This document shows positions 7,451 to 16,494 of a stretch of DNA of 64,000 nucleotides, piece by piece (position 1 is the stretch's first letter; every line of letters begins with the position of its first letter). The stretch spans positions 1-64,000 of the forward strand of contig NZ_JAYMFF010000014.1 of NCBI RefSeq assembly GCF_035989245.1. The letters run 5' to 3'. This DNA comes from Adlercreutzia wanghongyangiae (lineage in GTDB: Bacteria; Actinomycetota; Coriobacteriia; Coriobacteriales; Eggerthellaceae). The translations under genes were made by a program, and so were the position numbers. Below the pieces are notes generated by a model. It searched no databases, was not told where the DNA came from, and worked only from the letters and a program-made list of their open reading frames with translations.

Positions 7451-9232
7451 ATGTCCACTGCACCGACCCCAACGGCCGCCGAGAACGCCAACCTCACCGA
7501 CGGGTTCCATGTTCTCGTCCAGTCGCTGCTGAAGAACAACCTCGATAAGATGTACGGCGTCATCGGCATCCCCGTGACCGACGTGGCGCGCATCGCCCAG
7601 GCGAAGGGGATTCGCTATATCGGCCTGCGCCACGAGTCCGATGCCGGCAACGCCGCCGCGGCCGAGGGCTTCATCACCGGCAAGCCCGGCGTGTACCTGA
7701 CCGTCTCGGCCCCCGGCTTCATGAACGGCCTCATCCCCCTGAAGGAGGCCACCGAGAACGGCTGGCCCGTCATCATGATGTCGGGATCGTCGTCCCGCGA
7801 GCTTATCGACATGGGCGAAGGCGACTACGAGGGCATGGACCAGCTGAACTACGCGAAGCCCTTCTCGAAGGCGGCCTACCGCGTCGATAAGGTGGAGGAC
7901 ATCCCGCTCGTGGTGGCCCGCGCCATCCGAGCCGCCTGCTCCGGGCGTCCCGGCGGCGTGTACATCGACCTGCCGGGCGACACGCTGGGCCAGACCATCG
8001 ACGCTACCGTGGCCGAGGGCCTGCTCTATCAGGTGAACGACCCGGCCCCGGCCCAGATCCCGGCGCAGTCGGTGATCGACGGGGCCATGGAGCTTCTGGC
8101 CAGCGCGAAGAAGCCGCTCGTCTACATCGGCAAGGGCTCGGCCTACGCCCAGTGCGAAGACGAGGTGAAGCAGTTCGTGGAGTCCATCGGCGCGCCGTAT
8201 TTGGCCATGTCCATGGCCAAGGGCGTACTGCCCGACAACCACCCGCAGAACGCCGCCAGCGCCCGCGGCATGACCATGCGCGAGGCCGATGTGGTGGTTC
8301 TTCTGGGCGCGCGCCTGAACTGGATGCTGAACTTCGGCAAGGGCAAGCATTGGAACGAGAACGTGAAGTTCATCCAGGTGGACATCGATCCCACCGAGAT
8401 CGACAACTCCCGCTCCATCGCCGCGCCGGTGGTGGGCGACCTGAAGTCCACCGTGGCCAAGTTCAACGAGTACCTGGCGACGCATCCCTATCACGCCGAC
8501 CCCGCGTGGCTTGAGGCCATCCAGGCTGATTCCGCCAAGAACAACGCCCGCTTCAGCGGCGCCGAGACGGCCGACACCGTGCCCATGACCCACTACAACG
8601 CGCTTGGCGCCATCAAGAAGGTCACCGACGCGAACCACGACGTGTACATCGCCAACGAGGGCGCCAACGCCCTGGACGACTGCCGCGACATCATCGACAT
8701 GTACCTGCCCCGCCACCGCCTCGACTGCGGCACCTGGGGCGTCATGGGCGTGGGCCTGCCCTACGCCATCGGCGCGGCCGTGACCACCGGCAAGCCCGTC
8801 ATCTCCATCCACGGCGACTCGGCCTTCGGCTTCGACGGCATGGAAGTGGAGACCATCTGCCGCTACCAGCTGCCCGTGACCGTGGTGGTGCTGAACAACG
8901 GCGGCATCTACCGCGGCGACTTCAAGAACCTGGGCGACGACGGCGACCCCTCGCCGCTGACGCTGTCGGCCTGCGCGCATTACGAGAAGCTCATGGAGGC
9001 CTTTGGCGGCACCGGCTACTACGCCACCACCCCGACCGAGGTGGAGAAGTACGTGGCCGCGGGCGTGGCCAGCGGCAAGCCCACCATGGTGTGCTGCGAG
9101 CTGTCCATCCACGCCGGCAAGGAGTCGGGGCACATCACCTACTTGAACCCGCAGCCCGTCACCGGCCCGCTCGTAGGCAACGAGCAGGAAGACCTCGCCG
9201 AGCACCGCGAGAACGGCAAACTCGTCGATTAG
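7451..9232 (+). CDS. oxc: Oxalyl-CoA decarboxylase
   Basis: 593 residues; ThDP-dependent enzyme converting oxalyl-CoA to formyl-CoA and CO2 in the cytoplasm. It has the three-domain pyruvate-oxidase fold: PYR domain with the family stretch GVIGIPVTDVARIAQAKGI and the cofactor-activating Glu in RHESDAGNAAAAEGF, a central domain (about 200-330), and a ThDP/Mg site GDSAFGFDGMEVET...NNGGIYRG near residues 455-495. Its length is slightly above that of the Oxalobacter enzyme (~568). CAGGAGG precedes ATG 7451. Its partner CoA-transferase frc is 10 kb away on the other strand, and a carrier gene follows after a repeat element. Confidence 0.95.
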   Translation: MSTAPTPTAAENANLTDGFHVLVQSLLKNNLDKMYGVIGIPVTDVARIAQAKGIRYIGLRHESDAGNAAAAEGFITGKPGVYLTVSAPGFMNGLIPLKEATENGWPVIMMSGSSSRELIDMGEGDYEGMDQLNYAKPFSKAAYRVDKVEDIPLVVARAIRAACSGRPGGVYIDLPGDTLGQTIDATVAEGLLYQVNDPAPAQIPAQSVIDGAMELLASAKKPLVYIGKGSAYAQCEDEVKQFVESIGAPYLAMSMAKGVLPDNHPQNAASARGMTMREADVVVLLGARLNWMLNFGKGKHWNENVKFIQVDIDPTEIDNSRSIAAPVVGDLKSTVAKFNEYLATHPYHADPAWLEAIQADSAKNNARFSGAETADTVPMTHYNALGAIKKVTDANHDVYIANEGANALDDCRDIIDMYLPRHRLDCGTWGVMGVGLPYAIGAAVTTGKPVISIHGDSAFGFDGMEVETICRYQLPVTVVVLNNGGIYRGDFKNLGDDGDPSPLTLSACAHYEKLMEAFGGTGYYATTPTEVEKYVAAGVASGKPTMVCCELSIHAGKESGHITYLNPQPVTGPLVGNEQEDLAEHRENGKLVD

Positions 9233-9365
9233 GGAAGACATCAACCGCGGCCGAGCGTAGAGGGCCGCGGGGTGGTGCTCACCAAGCGCAGTTCACCCCA
9301 AGGGTACTTGCTCGCTCCGCTCGCAGCGCCAACACGTGACTGGAAGTGCCCTCGACTATGGCAAA

Positions 9366-9490
9366 GCGTAGAGGGGGCGCAGGGTGCCTTGACCGAGCGA
9401 GTTCCGCAGCGGCTGAAACAGCCCAGCGGGCTGTTTCACAAAGCGAGGACTGTCTGAGCGAATCAAGGTACCCTGTGGCCCCGACTGGCG
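9366..9490 (+). repeat. Leader repeat element, copy A
   Basis: A ~125-bp block shared with 23021-23151 (minus). Conserved parts are GACCGAGCGAGTTCCGCAGC, then a hairpin, then AAAGCGAGGACTGTCTGAGC and GCCCCGACTGGC. The hairpin (GAAACAGCCC/GGGCTGTTTC, 9415-9437) differs in sequence from copy B but keeps pairing. It ends about 40 bp before the AEC gene. The rest of the 299-bp gap (9233-9531) holds no gene I can support; 9259-9345 has weaker related sequence. Confidence 0.6.
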
Positions 9491-9531
9491 AAGAGCCGCA
9501 AACGGAAGTTCAAGTAAGAAAGAAGGCCCAA

Positions 9532-10593
9532 ATGGGAGACATCGGTAACATCATCATCGCCGACATCCTGCCGATCTTCGCCATCATGATCCTCGGCTAC
9601 CTCGGCGGCAAACTGCACAAGTTCGACAACGACCAGATGCAGGGCCTGAACAAGGTCGTGCTCGACATCGCCCTGCCGGCGGCCCTGTTTTTGTCCATCA
9701 CCAAGGCCACCCGCGAGATGCTGTTCGGCGACCTCACGCTCACCCTGGTCAGCTTGGTCGTGGTCATCGGCATGTTCATGCTCAGCTTCTTTTTGTGCTG
9801 GAAGATGTTCAAGCACAACATCGCCGAGGCGGGCGTCTGCGCGCTTATCGCCGGCTCGCCCACCATCGGCTTTCTGGGCTTCGCCGTGCTGGACCCGGTG
9901 TTCGGCACCGGCACCCAGACGGGGCTGGTGGTGGCCATCGTAGCCATCATCGTGAACGCCATCACCATCCCCATCGGCTTCTACCTGGTGAACAAGGGCC
10001 TGAATGCCGAGGCCGCCAAGGGCACCGGCAAGACGGAGCTCGCCGCCACCGGCACCACCGCAGTTGCCAGCAAGGGCGCGCCCGCGGCCCCCGCGCAAGG
10101 CAAGAAGGCCCACAACTCCAACCTGGACGCGGTCATCAAGTCGCTGAAGCAGCCGGTAGTGTGGGTGCCCATCCTGGCCGTTATCATGGTGCTGCTGGGC
10201 ATCAAGTTCCCCTCCGAGCTCGACCCCTGCTTCAGCCTCATCGCGAAGGCCAACTCGGGCCTGGCGGTGTTCGCCGCCGGCATCGCGCTGTCCACGGTGA
10301 AGTTCAGCCTGGGCAAGGAGACCATCTGGAACGTGTTCTACCGCAACCTGCTCACCCCGGCCATAGGCTTGGCGCTGGGCCTGGTGTGCGGCATCCACGG
10401 CGTGATGCTGCAGATGTTCGTGCTGGCCATCGCCCTGCCCCCGGCGTTCTCCGGCATCATCATCTCCAGCCGCTACAACATCTACGTGCGCGAGGGCGCG
10501 TCCACCGTGGCCGTGTCCACCCTGGCCTTCGCCGCCACGATGCCCCTCTGGATCGTCGTCACCCCTATGATCGAGCATATGTTCGGCGCCTAA
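9532..10593 (+). CDS. AEC-family carrier (putative organic-anion permease)
   Basis: 353 residues with about ten hydrophobic segments in the two-times-five arrangement of the auxin efflux carrier/malate permease family (MdcF/MleP type). A polar Ala/Lys-rich cytoplasmic linker lies around residues 165-205. The N-terminus IIIADILPIFAIMILGYLGGKL is typical of the family. I start at 9532, where GAAGG precedes the ATG; an in-frame ATG at 9346 would translate the leader repeat. Its place after oxc suggests oxalate or formate exchange, which is inference. Monocarboxylate or dicarboxylate transport remains possible. Confidence 0.8.
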   Translation: MGDIGNIIIADILPIFAIMILGYLGGKLHKFDNDQMQGLNKVVLDIALPAALFLSITKATREMLFGDLTLTLVSLVVVIGMFMLSFFLCWKMFKHNIAEAGVCALIAGSPTIGFLGFAVLDPVFGTGTQTGLVVAIVAIIVNAITIPIGFYLVNKGLNAEAAKGTGKTELAATGTTAVASKGAPAAPAQGKKAHNSNLDAVIKSLKQPVVWVPILAVIMVLLGIKFPSELDPCFSLIAKANSGLAVFAAGIALSTVKFSLGKETIWNVFYRNLLTPAIGLALGLVCGIHGVMLQMFVLAIALPPAFSGIIISSRYNIYVREGASTVAVSTLAFAATMPLWIVVTPMIEHMFGA

Positions 10594-10691
10594 GGGGCGG
10601 CCGCGATCTCGCGATTTCCCTACGAATGAGAAGGTAGCGCTGCAGGACGTCTGCCCCAGCCTGCACTGGTTCAGAATCGGATTGTCGTCTT

Positions 10692-10726
10692 GGCCCAGTA
10701 TGTTCCATTTTGGAACATACTGGGCC
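10692..10726. promoter_or_regulatory. Perfect 16-bp inverted repeat upstream of nifJ
   Basis: GGCCCAGTATGTTCCA and TGGAACATACTGGGCC flank TTT. It lies 99 bp after the AEC stop and 48 bp before the nifJ start. There is no T-tract, so it could be a weak terminator, an RNA hairpin in the nifJ leader, or an operator. Confidence 0.5.
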
Positions 10727-10774
10727 TTGCAAGGGAGTGTATTTAGGTTGCGACTGAGCGAGAGGAGTCCCGAA

Positions 10775-13700
10775 GTGAGCACGCAGCGTACAGGAGAGGC
10801 AAAGACGGTATCGCAGCGCAGGGCGGTTACGGGCATGGAGGCCGCGGCGAGTGCGGCCTACGCGCTGTCGGATGCGGCGATGATCTTCCCCATCACGCCG
10901 GCCTCGCACATGGCCGAGACCGTGGAGTCGTGGGCGGCGGCCGGACGCGAGAACTTCTTCGGGCACCCGGTCGTCGTGAAGGAGATGCAGTCCGAGAAGG
11001 GCGTGGCCGGAGCGCTGCACGGATGCCTCGCCGGCGGCGCGCTCGCCACTACCATGACGGCCAGCCAGGGCCTCATGCTCATGATCCCCAACATGTACAA
11101 GATCTCCGGCGAGATGCTGCCCGGCGTTTTCCACGTCACCACGCGCTCGCTCGCGGCCCATGCGCTGTCCATCTTCGGCGACCACCAGGACCTCATGGCC
11201 GTGCGCGCCACCGGCGTGGCCATGCTCGGCAGCGCGTCGGTGCAGGAATGCCACGACCTTTCGTGGGTGGCGCACCTGGCAGCTATCGAGGGCAGCCTGC
11301 CCTTCGTGCACTTCTTCGATGGCTTCCGCACCTCCGACGAAGTGCAGACCATCGACCTCATAGACCCCGCGGCCGTGCGCCCGCTCGTGAACTGGCAGGC
11401 CGTGAGCGCGTTCCGCCACCGCGCCATGGACCCGGAGCGCCCTGCCATCCGCGGCACCGCCCAGAACCCCGACATCTACTTCCAGAACCGCGAGGCCCCC
11501 AACGCCGCCTACGACGCGCTGCCCGCCATCGTGCAGAAGAACATGGACGCCCTGGCGAAGGTCACGGGGCGCCATTACCACCTGTTCGACTACGTGGGCG
11601 CCCCGGACGCCGAGCGCGTGGTAGTGACCATGGCCTCCAGCTGCGAGACCGTGGAAGCCGTGGTGCGCGACCGTGTGGGCACCGGCGAGAAGGTGGGGCT
11701 CGTGAAAGTGCGCCTGTACCGGCCGTTCTCGGCCGAGCATTTGCTGGCGGCCATTCCGACCACGGCCCGCATCGTGTGCGCGCTCGACCGCACGAAAGAG
11801 CCGGGGAGCCTCGGCGAGCCCCTGTTCCTGGACGTGCAGGCCGCACTCGCCGCCGCGCGTCCCACCGTGCGCGTCATCGGCGGCCGCTACGGCCTCTCCT
11901 CCAAGGAGTTCGCCCCCGCCCACGCCCTGGCCGTGTTCGAGAACATGGCCACGTCCGAGCCGAAGACGCGCTTCACCGTGGGCATTACCGACGACGTGAC
12001 CCATCTGTCGCTGCCCGTGCGCGACTGGCTGCCCGCGCCGGTCCAGAAGCTCACCCAGGCCGTGTTCTACGGCTTCGGCAGCGACGGCACCGTGAGCGCC
12101 AACAAGGTGGCCGCGCGCATCGTGAGCGACGCGGTGGGCAAATTCGTGCAGGAGTACTCCTGGTTCGACTCGAAGAAATCGGGCGGCCTCACCATCTCCT
12201 ATATGCGCTTCGGCGACGCTCCCGTGCGCGAGCCCTGGCTCATCACGCAGGCCGACTACCTGGCCTGCCACAAGGACATCTACGTGAAGCGGGGCTACCG
12301 CATGCTCGACCGGCTGCGCGACGGCGGCACCTTCGTGCTGAACGCGCCCTGGACAAGCGTGCGCGAGCTGGACGCGGAACTGCCCGCCGAGCTGCGCCGG
12401 GCCATCGCCGCCAAACACGCCGACTTCTACGTCATCGACGCGGCCAAGCTGGCTGCCGACGAGGGGCTCGGCCCTCGTATCAACATGATCATGCAGACCG
12501 CGTTCTTCCGCCTGACAAAGGTGATGGACTTCGACACAGCGCGCCAGCTGCTGAAAGAGAACGTGGCCCGCGTATACGCCTCGAAGGGGGCCGACGTGGT
12601 GGCCCGCGACCAGAAGGCCATCGACGCGGCGGCCGACGCCCTCGTGAAGATCGGCTACCCGAAGCGCTGGGCCGACGCGACCGACAACGACACCGCCCCC
12701 GCAAGCGATTACGCAGCCGGAGCCGGCGCAGCCCCGGCGGTGCGGCTCGGCTCGGTTGCCGGCGAGGATGCCTTCATCGAGAACATCTTCCGCCCCATGG
12801 ACCAGCTGCGCGGCAACGAGCTGCCCGTGAGCGCCCTTTCCCCCGACGGCATCGTGCCGCCGGGCTCGGCCGAATACGAGAAGCGCTGCGTGGCCTACGA
12901 GATTCCGTCCTGGGACGCCACGAAGTGCGTGGAATGCTACGAGTGCTCGCTCGTGTGCTCGCACGCGGCCATCCGCCCCTACGTGGCCACGGCCGCCGAG
13001 CTCAACAGCGCCCCGGCTGCCTTCGACACCAAACCCGCCACACTGAAGGAACTTTCCGGCATGGCCTTCCGCATCCAGGTGTACCCGGAGGACTGCGTGG
13101 GCTGCGGCAGTTGCGCCGACAACTGCCCGGGCAAGGCGCTCGCCATGACGCCGCTGCACCGCGAGCTGGAAACCCAGAAGGCAAACCTCGCCTTCGCCCA
13201 GGCCAACATCTCCCTGAAGGACAGCCTGGTGCCCGCCGACTCCATCCCCGGCACCCAGCTGCAGAAGCCCCTGCTGGAGTTTTCCGGCTGCTGCGGCGGC
13301 TGCGGCGAAACCCCCTACGTGAAGCTGCTCACCCAGCTGTTCGGCGACCGCCTCATCATCGCGAACGCCACGGGCTGCTCGTCCATCTGGGGCGCCTACA
13401 TGCCCTCGATGCCCTACACGGTGAACACCCACGGGCACGGGCCGGCCTGGGGAAACTCGCTCTTCGAGGACAACGGCGAGTTCGGCTACGGCATCGCCAA
13501 GGCCGTGAAGGTGCGCCGCGCGCACTTGGTCGACCTCGTGAAGCAGGCCGTGGGCGAGGCAGTCGATAAGGCGAGCAACGTGCTAATTGCTTCCACGGGA
13601 ACGACGCAGGCTGGTTCCGTAGGGGGCGGCTTTAGTCGCCCCTCAGCCGCAAGCGGCACAGAGCAAAGCGTCAGTTCCGCATCGGTCGCGACCCAGGGCG

Positions 13701-14605
13701 GACTAAAGTCCGCCCCTACGGGGGACATGACGGAGCGAGCGAAAGAGCTGCTGACCCCCGCTTTCTCCCCCGCCACCACCACGCTGCTGAGCGACTGGCT
13801 CGCAGCGGCCGACGATGCCGACGCCGCCTACGACCTGGGCCAGGCGGCCCAGCGCGCCCTGAAGGCCGAACGTATGGCGCTTCCCGCGGAATCGGCCGCC
13901 CGCGCCCTGGCCGATGAAATTCTCGACTACGGCGAGATGTTCGGGAAGAAGAGCGTGTGGGCCGTCGGCGGCGACGGCTGGGCCTACGACATCGGCTACG
14001 GCGGCCTGGACGAGGTGCTGGCCTCGGGCGAGAACATCAACGTGCTCGTGTTGGATACGGAAGGCTATTCCAACACCGGCGGCGAGATGTCGAAGGCCAC
14101 CGAGCTTTCCAGCGTGTCCGGCTTCACGCTGGACGGCAAGCCCACGCCCCGCAAGAACCTCGGCCGCATGATGATGCAGTACGGCTATGTATACGTGGCC
14201 CAGGTGTGCCTCGGCGCCGACATGGAGCAGACCATCCGCGCCCTGCGCGAGGCCGAAAGCTACGACGGCCCCTCCATCGTCATCGCGCTGTGCCCGTGCA
14301 TCAGCTGGGGCATCAAGGGCGGCATGAGCACGAATTTGCGCGTGGCCCGCGAGGGTGTGCGCGCCGGCTACTGGCCGCTCTTCCGCTTCAATCCGGCCTT
14401 GGCAGCCACGGGCGCCGACCCGCTCACCGTGGACCCCCCCGCCCCCGACGACGACTTGGACGACTTCCTTTCCAAGCAGGATCGCTTCACCTCGCTTACC
14501 GCCCGCGACCCGCAACGGGCGGCCACCCTGCACAGCGAGCTTTCCAAAGACCTCGCCCGCGAGTACACCGAGCTGGAGCGCGAGGTGAAGGTATACGAGC
14601 CCTAG
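10775..14605 (+). CDS. nifJ: Pyruvate:ferredoxin (flavodoxin) oxidoreductase
   Basis: 1276 residues; oxidises pyruvate to acetyl-CoA and CO2 and reduces ferredoxin. Single-chain PFOR order is intact: domain I with FPITPASHMAE near the N-terminus, domain with GFGSDGTV, a ferredoxin-like domain with CVECYECSLVC and CVGCGSCADNC (about residues 715-790), the ThDP-binding end with SGCCGGCGETPY, GGDGWAYDIGYGGLDEVL and the C-terminal CPCISWGIKGGM. GTG start at 10775 follows GAGAGGAG; an in-frame ATG at 10682 lies inside the inverted repeat. Residues 949-982 are encoded by two REP elements that extend a variable linker without breaking the frame. Downstream is a shared terminator. Confidence 0.95.
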   Translation: MSTQRTGEAKTVSQRRAVTGMEAAASAAYALSDAAMIFPITPASHMAETVESWAAAGRENFFGHPVVVKEMQSEKGVAGALHGCLAGGALATTMTASQGLMLMIPNMYKISGEMLPGVFHVTTRSLAAHALSIFGDHQDLMAVRATGVAMLGSASVQECHDLSWVAHLAAIEGSLPFVHFFDGFRTSDEVQTIDLIDPAAVRPLVNWQAVSAFRHRAMDPERPAIRGTAQNPDIYFQNREAPNAAYDALPAIVQKNMDALAKVTGRHYHLFDYVGAPDAERVVVTMASSCETVEAVVRDRVGTGEKVGLVKVRLYRPFSAEHLLAAIPTTARIVCALDRTKEPGSLGEPLFLDVQAALAAARPTVRVIGGRYGLSSKEFAPAHALAVFENMATSEPKTRFTVGITDDVTHLSLPVRDWLPAPVQKLTQAVFYGFGSDGTVSANKVAARIVSDAVGKFVQEYSWFDSKKSGGLTISYMRFGDAPVREPWLITQADYLACHKDIYVKRGYRMLDRLRDGGTFVLNAPWTSVRELDAELPAELRRAIAAKHADFYVIDAAKLAADEGLGPRINMIMQTAFFRLTKVMDFDTARQLLKENVARVYASKGADVVARDQKAIDAAADALVKIGYPKRWADATDNDTAPASDYAAGAGAAPAVRLGSVAGEDAFIENIFRPMDQLRGNELPVSALSPDGIVPPGSAEYEKRCVAYEIPSWDATKCVECYECSLVCSHAAIRPYVATAAELNSAPAAFDTKPATLKELSGMAFRIQVYPEDCVGCGSCADNCPGKALAMTPLHRELETQKANLAFAQANISLKDSLVPADSIPGTQLQKPLLEFSGCCGGCGETPYVKLLTQLFGDRLIIANATGCSSIWGAYMPSMPYTVNTHGHGPAWGNSLFEDNGEFGYGIAKAVKVRRAHLVDLVKQAVGEAVDKASNVLIASTGTTQAGSVGGGFSRPSAASGTEQSVSSASVATQGGLKSAPTGDMTERAKELLTPAFSPATTTLLSDWLAAADDADAAYDLGQAAQRALKAERMALPAESAARALADEILDYGEMFGKKSVWAVGGDGWAYDIGYGGLDEVLASGENINVLVLDTEGYSNTGGEMSKATELSSVSGFTLDGKPTPRKNLGRMMMQYGYVYVAQVCLGADMEQTIRALREAESYDGPSIVIALCPCISWGIKGGMSTNLRVAREGVRAGYWPLFRFNPALAATGADPLTVDPPAPDDDLDDFLSKQDRFTSLTARDPQRAATLHSELSKDLAREYTELEREVKVYEP
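13619..13719. repeat. REP pair inside the nifJ reading frame
   Basis: Two GTAG-type palindromes in opposite orientation: 13619-13642 (plus) and 13696-13719 (minus). The stems (GGGGGCGGCT/AGTCGCCCC and GGGCGGACT/AGTCCGCCC) differ from other copies. Both are translated in frame, giving Gly/Ser/Ala-rich linker sequence (SVGGGFSRPS and QGGLKSAPTG). Confidence 0.8.
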
Positions 14606-14632
14606 CGCCCCGCCGAAAACCCGCTTCTAAGA

Positions 14633-14669
14633 AGACGGGGGCCGACGCACTCCGCGTCGGCCCCCGTCT
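14633..14669. terminator. Bidirectional hairpin between nifJ and lipoprotein gene
   Basis: Sixteen-bp stem AGACGGGGGCCGACGC/GCGTCGGCCCCCGTCT with loop ACTCC. It separates two convergent genes. No T-tract. Confidence 0.65.
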
Positions 14670-14689
14670 GCCGCCTCGGCAAAACCCGC

Positions 14690-16066
14690 TTACGGCATTG
14701 CCGGCACCTCGGTCGTGCCCAAGTCGTAGTAAACCGTGCTCGCCTTCAAATCCAACGTCGAGCCAGCCGCCGTACCACCCGCTCGCATAACAACCGATGC
14801 CAAATTTCCCTCGGCATCCAAATAGTAGTTCGCCGTCAGCGAGGTCAGCGTTTCCAGCCCGTCGAAGGCCACGGATTCTCCCAGCTTCGACACGTCAGCC
14901 TCCAGCACGTATTCCCGCGAGCCGTCGTTGTAGTCGTACTGGTCGATGACCCGGGCGCTGTCCACCACCGCCAGGGCCCTCTCAGAGCCTGTCGGATCCA
15001 CGGGCGCGCCCGTGCGCTCGTCGGAGACGATTTCGTCATGCTGCACAACCACCACGCGGTCGCCCGCGAAGAACGTCATCACCGCATCGTCCTCGTTGCC
15101 GTCAAGCTCCACATAGGTTGCCCCCTTGGGCGTGTCAGCGCGGTCGATCAGCGCCTCCGCATACACCTCGTTCGTCTGAGCCTGGCCATCGGCGGTGCCG
15201 GTCACCTCGGTTTCCGTCTGGGTTGAAAAATTCGACGGCAATCCCTGAACGCAATCGCGCAGAGCTGCGGCGGCCTCATCGGTCCCAACCGTCACCTGCT
15301 TGCCCTCGGGCTCGGGCGCCGCCGGCACCTCGGTCGCGCCCCACTGGGAATAGCGAATAGCCGTCTCTGAGGAAGCTGGCACCGCGGAACCGTCCACATC
15401 GGCCGTGCCCTCCACCTTAACCACTTCCTCTACCAACTGCCCCGCAGCATTGATCCGGCAAATGTCCTCGGCACGGGTCACCTCATCCACCATGCCGTAA
15501 TCACCCTCCGCTTCGCCCTCCTCGAAAACGAAGCGATACACCGTGTCATCGCCCTCGGTCGTCACATCCACGAGATTGTTCAGCGCATACAGAAAGCCGG
15601 CCGAGTTGAAGCCCTCCAGTTCTTCCTGGGCGGACTCCTCTTCCTGCACACTTGCGGTCACGTCCACCGGCATGTCGTCATCGATGCGGATGACCGTATC
15701 ACCCTCCTGATAGAACTCGCCACCCGGCAAGAAGCTGTCGTCCTCGGCATACACGGTGTGCTGGCGAAAATCGGCGTCAAGGCCGTCGGTCTGGGCCGTG
15801 TAATGGATAACGCCCTGCTCGCCCGTACCCTCGGCACCCAGCGTATAGGCCTCTTCGTACTCGTAGGTATAGTTTGTCGGCAATGCCGTCATCTGCTCGT
15901 CGAAGGTGGCGTAGTCCAAACCCAGAACAGCGCCCTGCGAGCTGCCCTCGCTGTTGGCGGCATCTTCCGCGTTACCTCCCTGGCACGCCGCCAGCCCGCA
16001 TGCCAGCGCCAAACCCGCAAGCGCGGCAACAGCGCGCCGCGCCCCACTCCGTACACCGATTCGCAT
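14690..16066 (-). CDS. Lipoprotein with two repeated domains
   Basis: 458 residues. Signal peptide with Arg-rich n-region and lipobox LAAC at about residues 25-28, so an exported lipid-anchored protein. The mature part seems to be an internal duplication: each half has a LP(T/S)N(Y/F) start, a VYAE segment, a beta-rich middle and ends in a 'TEVPA' strand (ATEVPAAPEP and TTEVPAMP). The LolA/LppX-like fold this suggests is an inference; no function is assigned. Start at 16066 because AGAAGGGGGAA precedes it and the lipobox is then at normal distance. Single gene. Confidence 0.75.
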   Translation of the reverse strand: MRIGVRSGARRAVAALAGLALACGLAACQGGNAEDAANSEGSSQGAVLGLDYATFDEQMTALPTNYTYEYEEAYTLGAEGTGEQGVIHYTAQTDGLDADFRQHTVYAEDDSFLPGGEFYQEGDTVIRIDDDMPVDVTASVQEEESAQEELEGFNSAGFLYALNNLVDVTTEGDDTVYRFVFEEGEAEGDYGMVDEVTRAEDICRINAAGQLVEEVVKVEGTADVDGSAVPASSETAIRYSQWGATEVPAAPEPEGKQVTVGTDEAAAALRDCVQGLPSNFSTQTETEVTGTADGQAQTNEVYAEALIDRADTPKGATYVELDGNEDDAVMTFFAGDRVVVVQHDEIVSDERTGAPVDPTGSERALAVVDSARVIDQYDYNDGSREYVLEADVSKLGESVAFDGLETLTSLTANYYLDAEGNLASVVMRAGGTAAGSTLDLKASTVYYDLGTTEVPAMP

Positions 16067-16228
16067 TATTCCCCCTTCTCCCATGGAATGCCCGTAAGCT
16101 GTACCGCAGTCAATAGCGGTATTCAATGGTTTTAAGCAATATAGTACGCGAAATTTCGTGCTGTCAAGACACGGCCTCGCGCGTCGCTCGCGCCAATGCT
16201 CGCGCGTTGTCAGCCTCCCTATGTCAGA

Positions 16229-16244
16229 TCAGACATATGTCCGA
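16229..16244. promoter_or_regulatory. Near-palindrome ahead of small XRE gene
   Basis: TCAGACATATGTCCGA with a perfect GACATATGTC core (16232-16241), ~26 bp before the plus-strand XRE start. A possible self-operator. The XRE gene has no clear Shine-Dalgarno. Confidence 0.3.
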
Positions 16245-16269
16245 TGAGGCATAAGATTATTCTATAGCC

Positions 16270-16494
16270 ATGGATACCGCACGCACCGACCCACGACTGG
16301 CGGCTTTGGGCATGAGAATTCGCCGCCATCGAGAGACGCAGAACCTCTCGCAGGATCGGCTTGCCAAAATGATCAACACCGATCAGGCCTACATCTGCCG
16401 CATCGAGAACGCACAAGTGAACCCTGGTATCGTCACCGTGTTCGAAATCGCCGACGCCCTGGACGTCCCGCTTAACAATCTCTTAGATCTTTAG
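16270..16494 (+). CDS. Small XRE-family HTH regulator
   Basis: 74 residues, almost entirely one Cro/CI helix-turn-helix: LAALGMRIRRHRETQNLS, then QDRLAKMINTDQAYICRIEN as the recognition region, then PGIVTVFEIADALDVPLNNL. No clear ribosome site precedes ATG 16270, and the A/T-rich sequence just before it could be a -10, so a leaderless message is possible. Its last 4 bp overlap the end of the convergent HTH gene. Confidence 0.8.
   Translation: MDTARTDPRLAALGMRIRRHRETQNLSQDRLAKMINTDQAYICRIENAQVNPGIVTVFEIADALDVPLNNLLDL

Noticed and set aside
9346..9531. In-frame N-terminal extension of the AEC carrier from ATG 9346
   Set aside because: It would translate the leader repeat; the family N-terminus and a ribosome site support ATG 9532.
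10565..13525. 986-codon minus-strand open frame across nifJ
   Set aside because: Antisense shadow of nifJ; His/Gly/Arg-rich product without domains or ribosome site.
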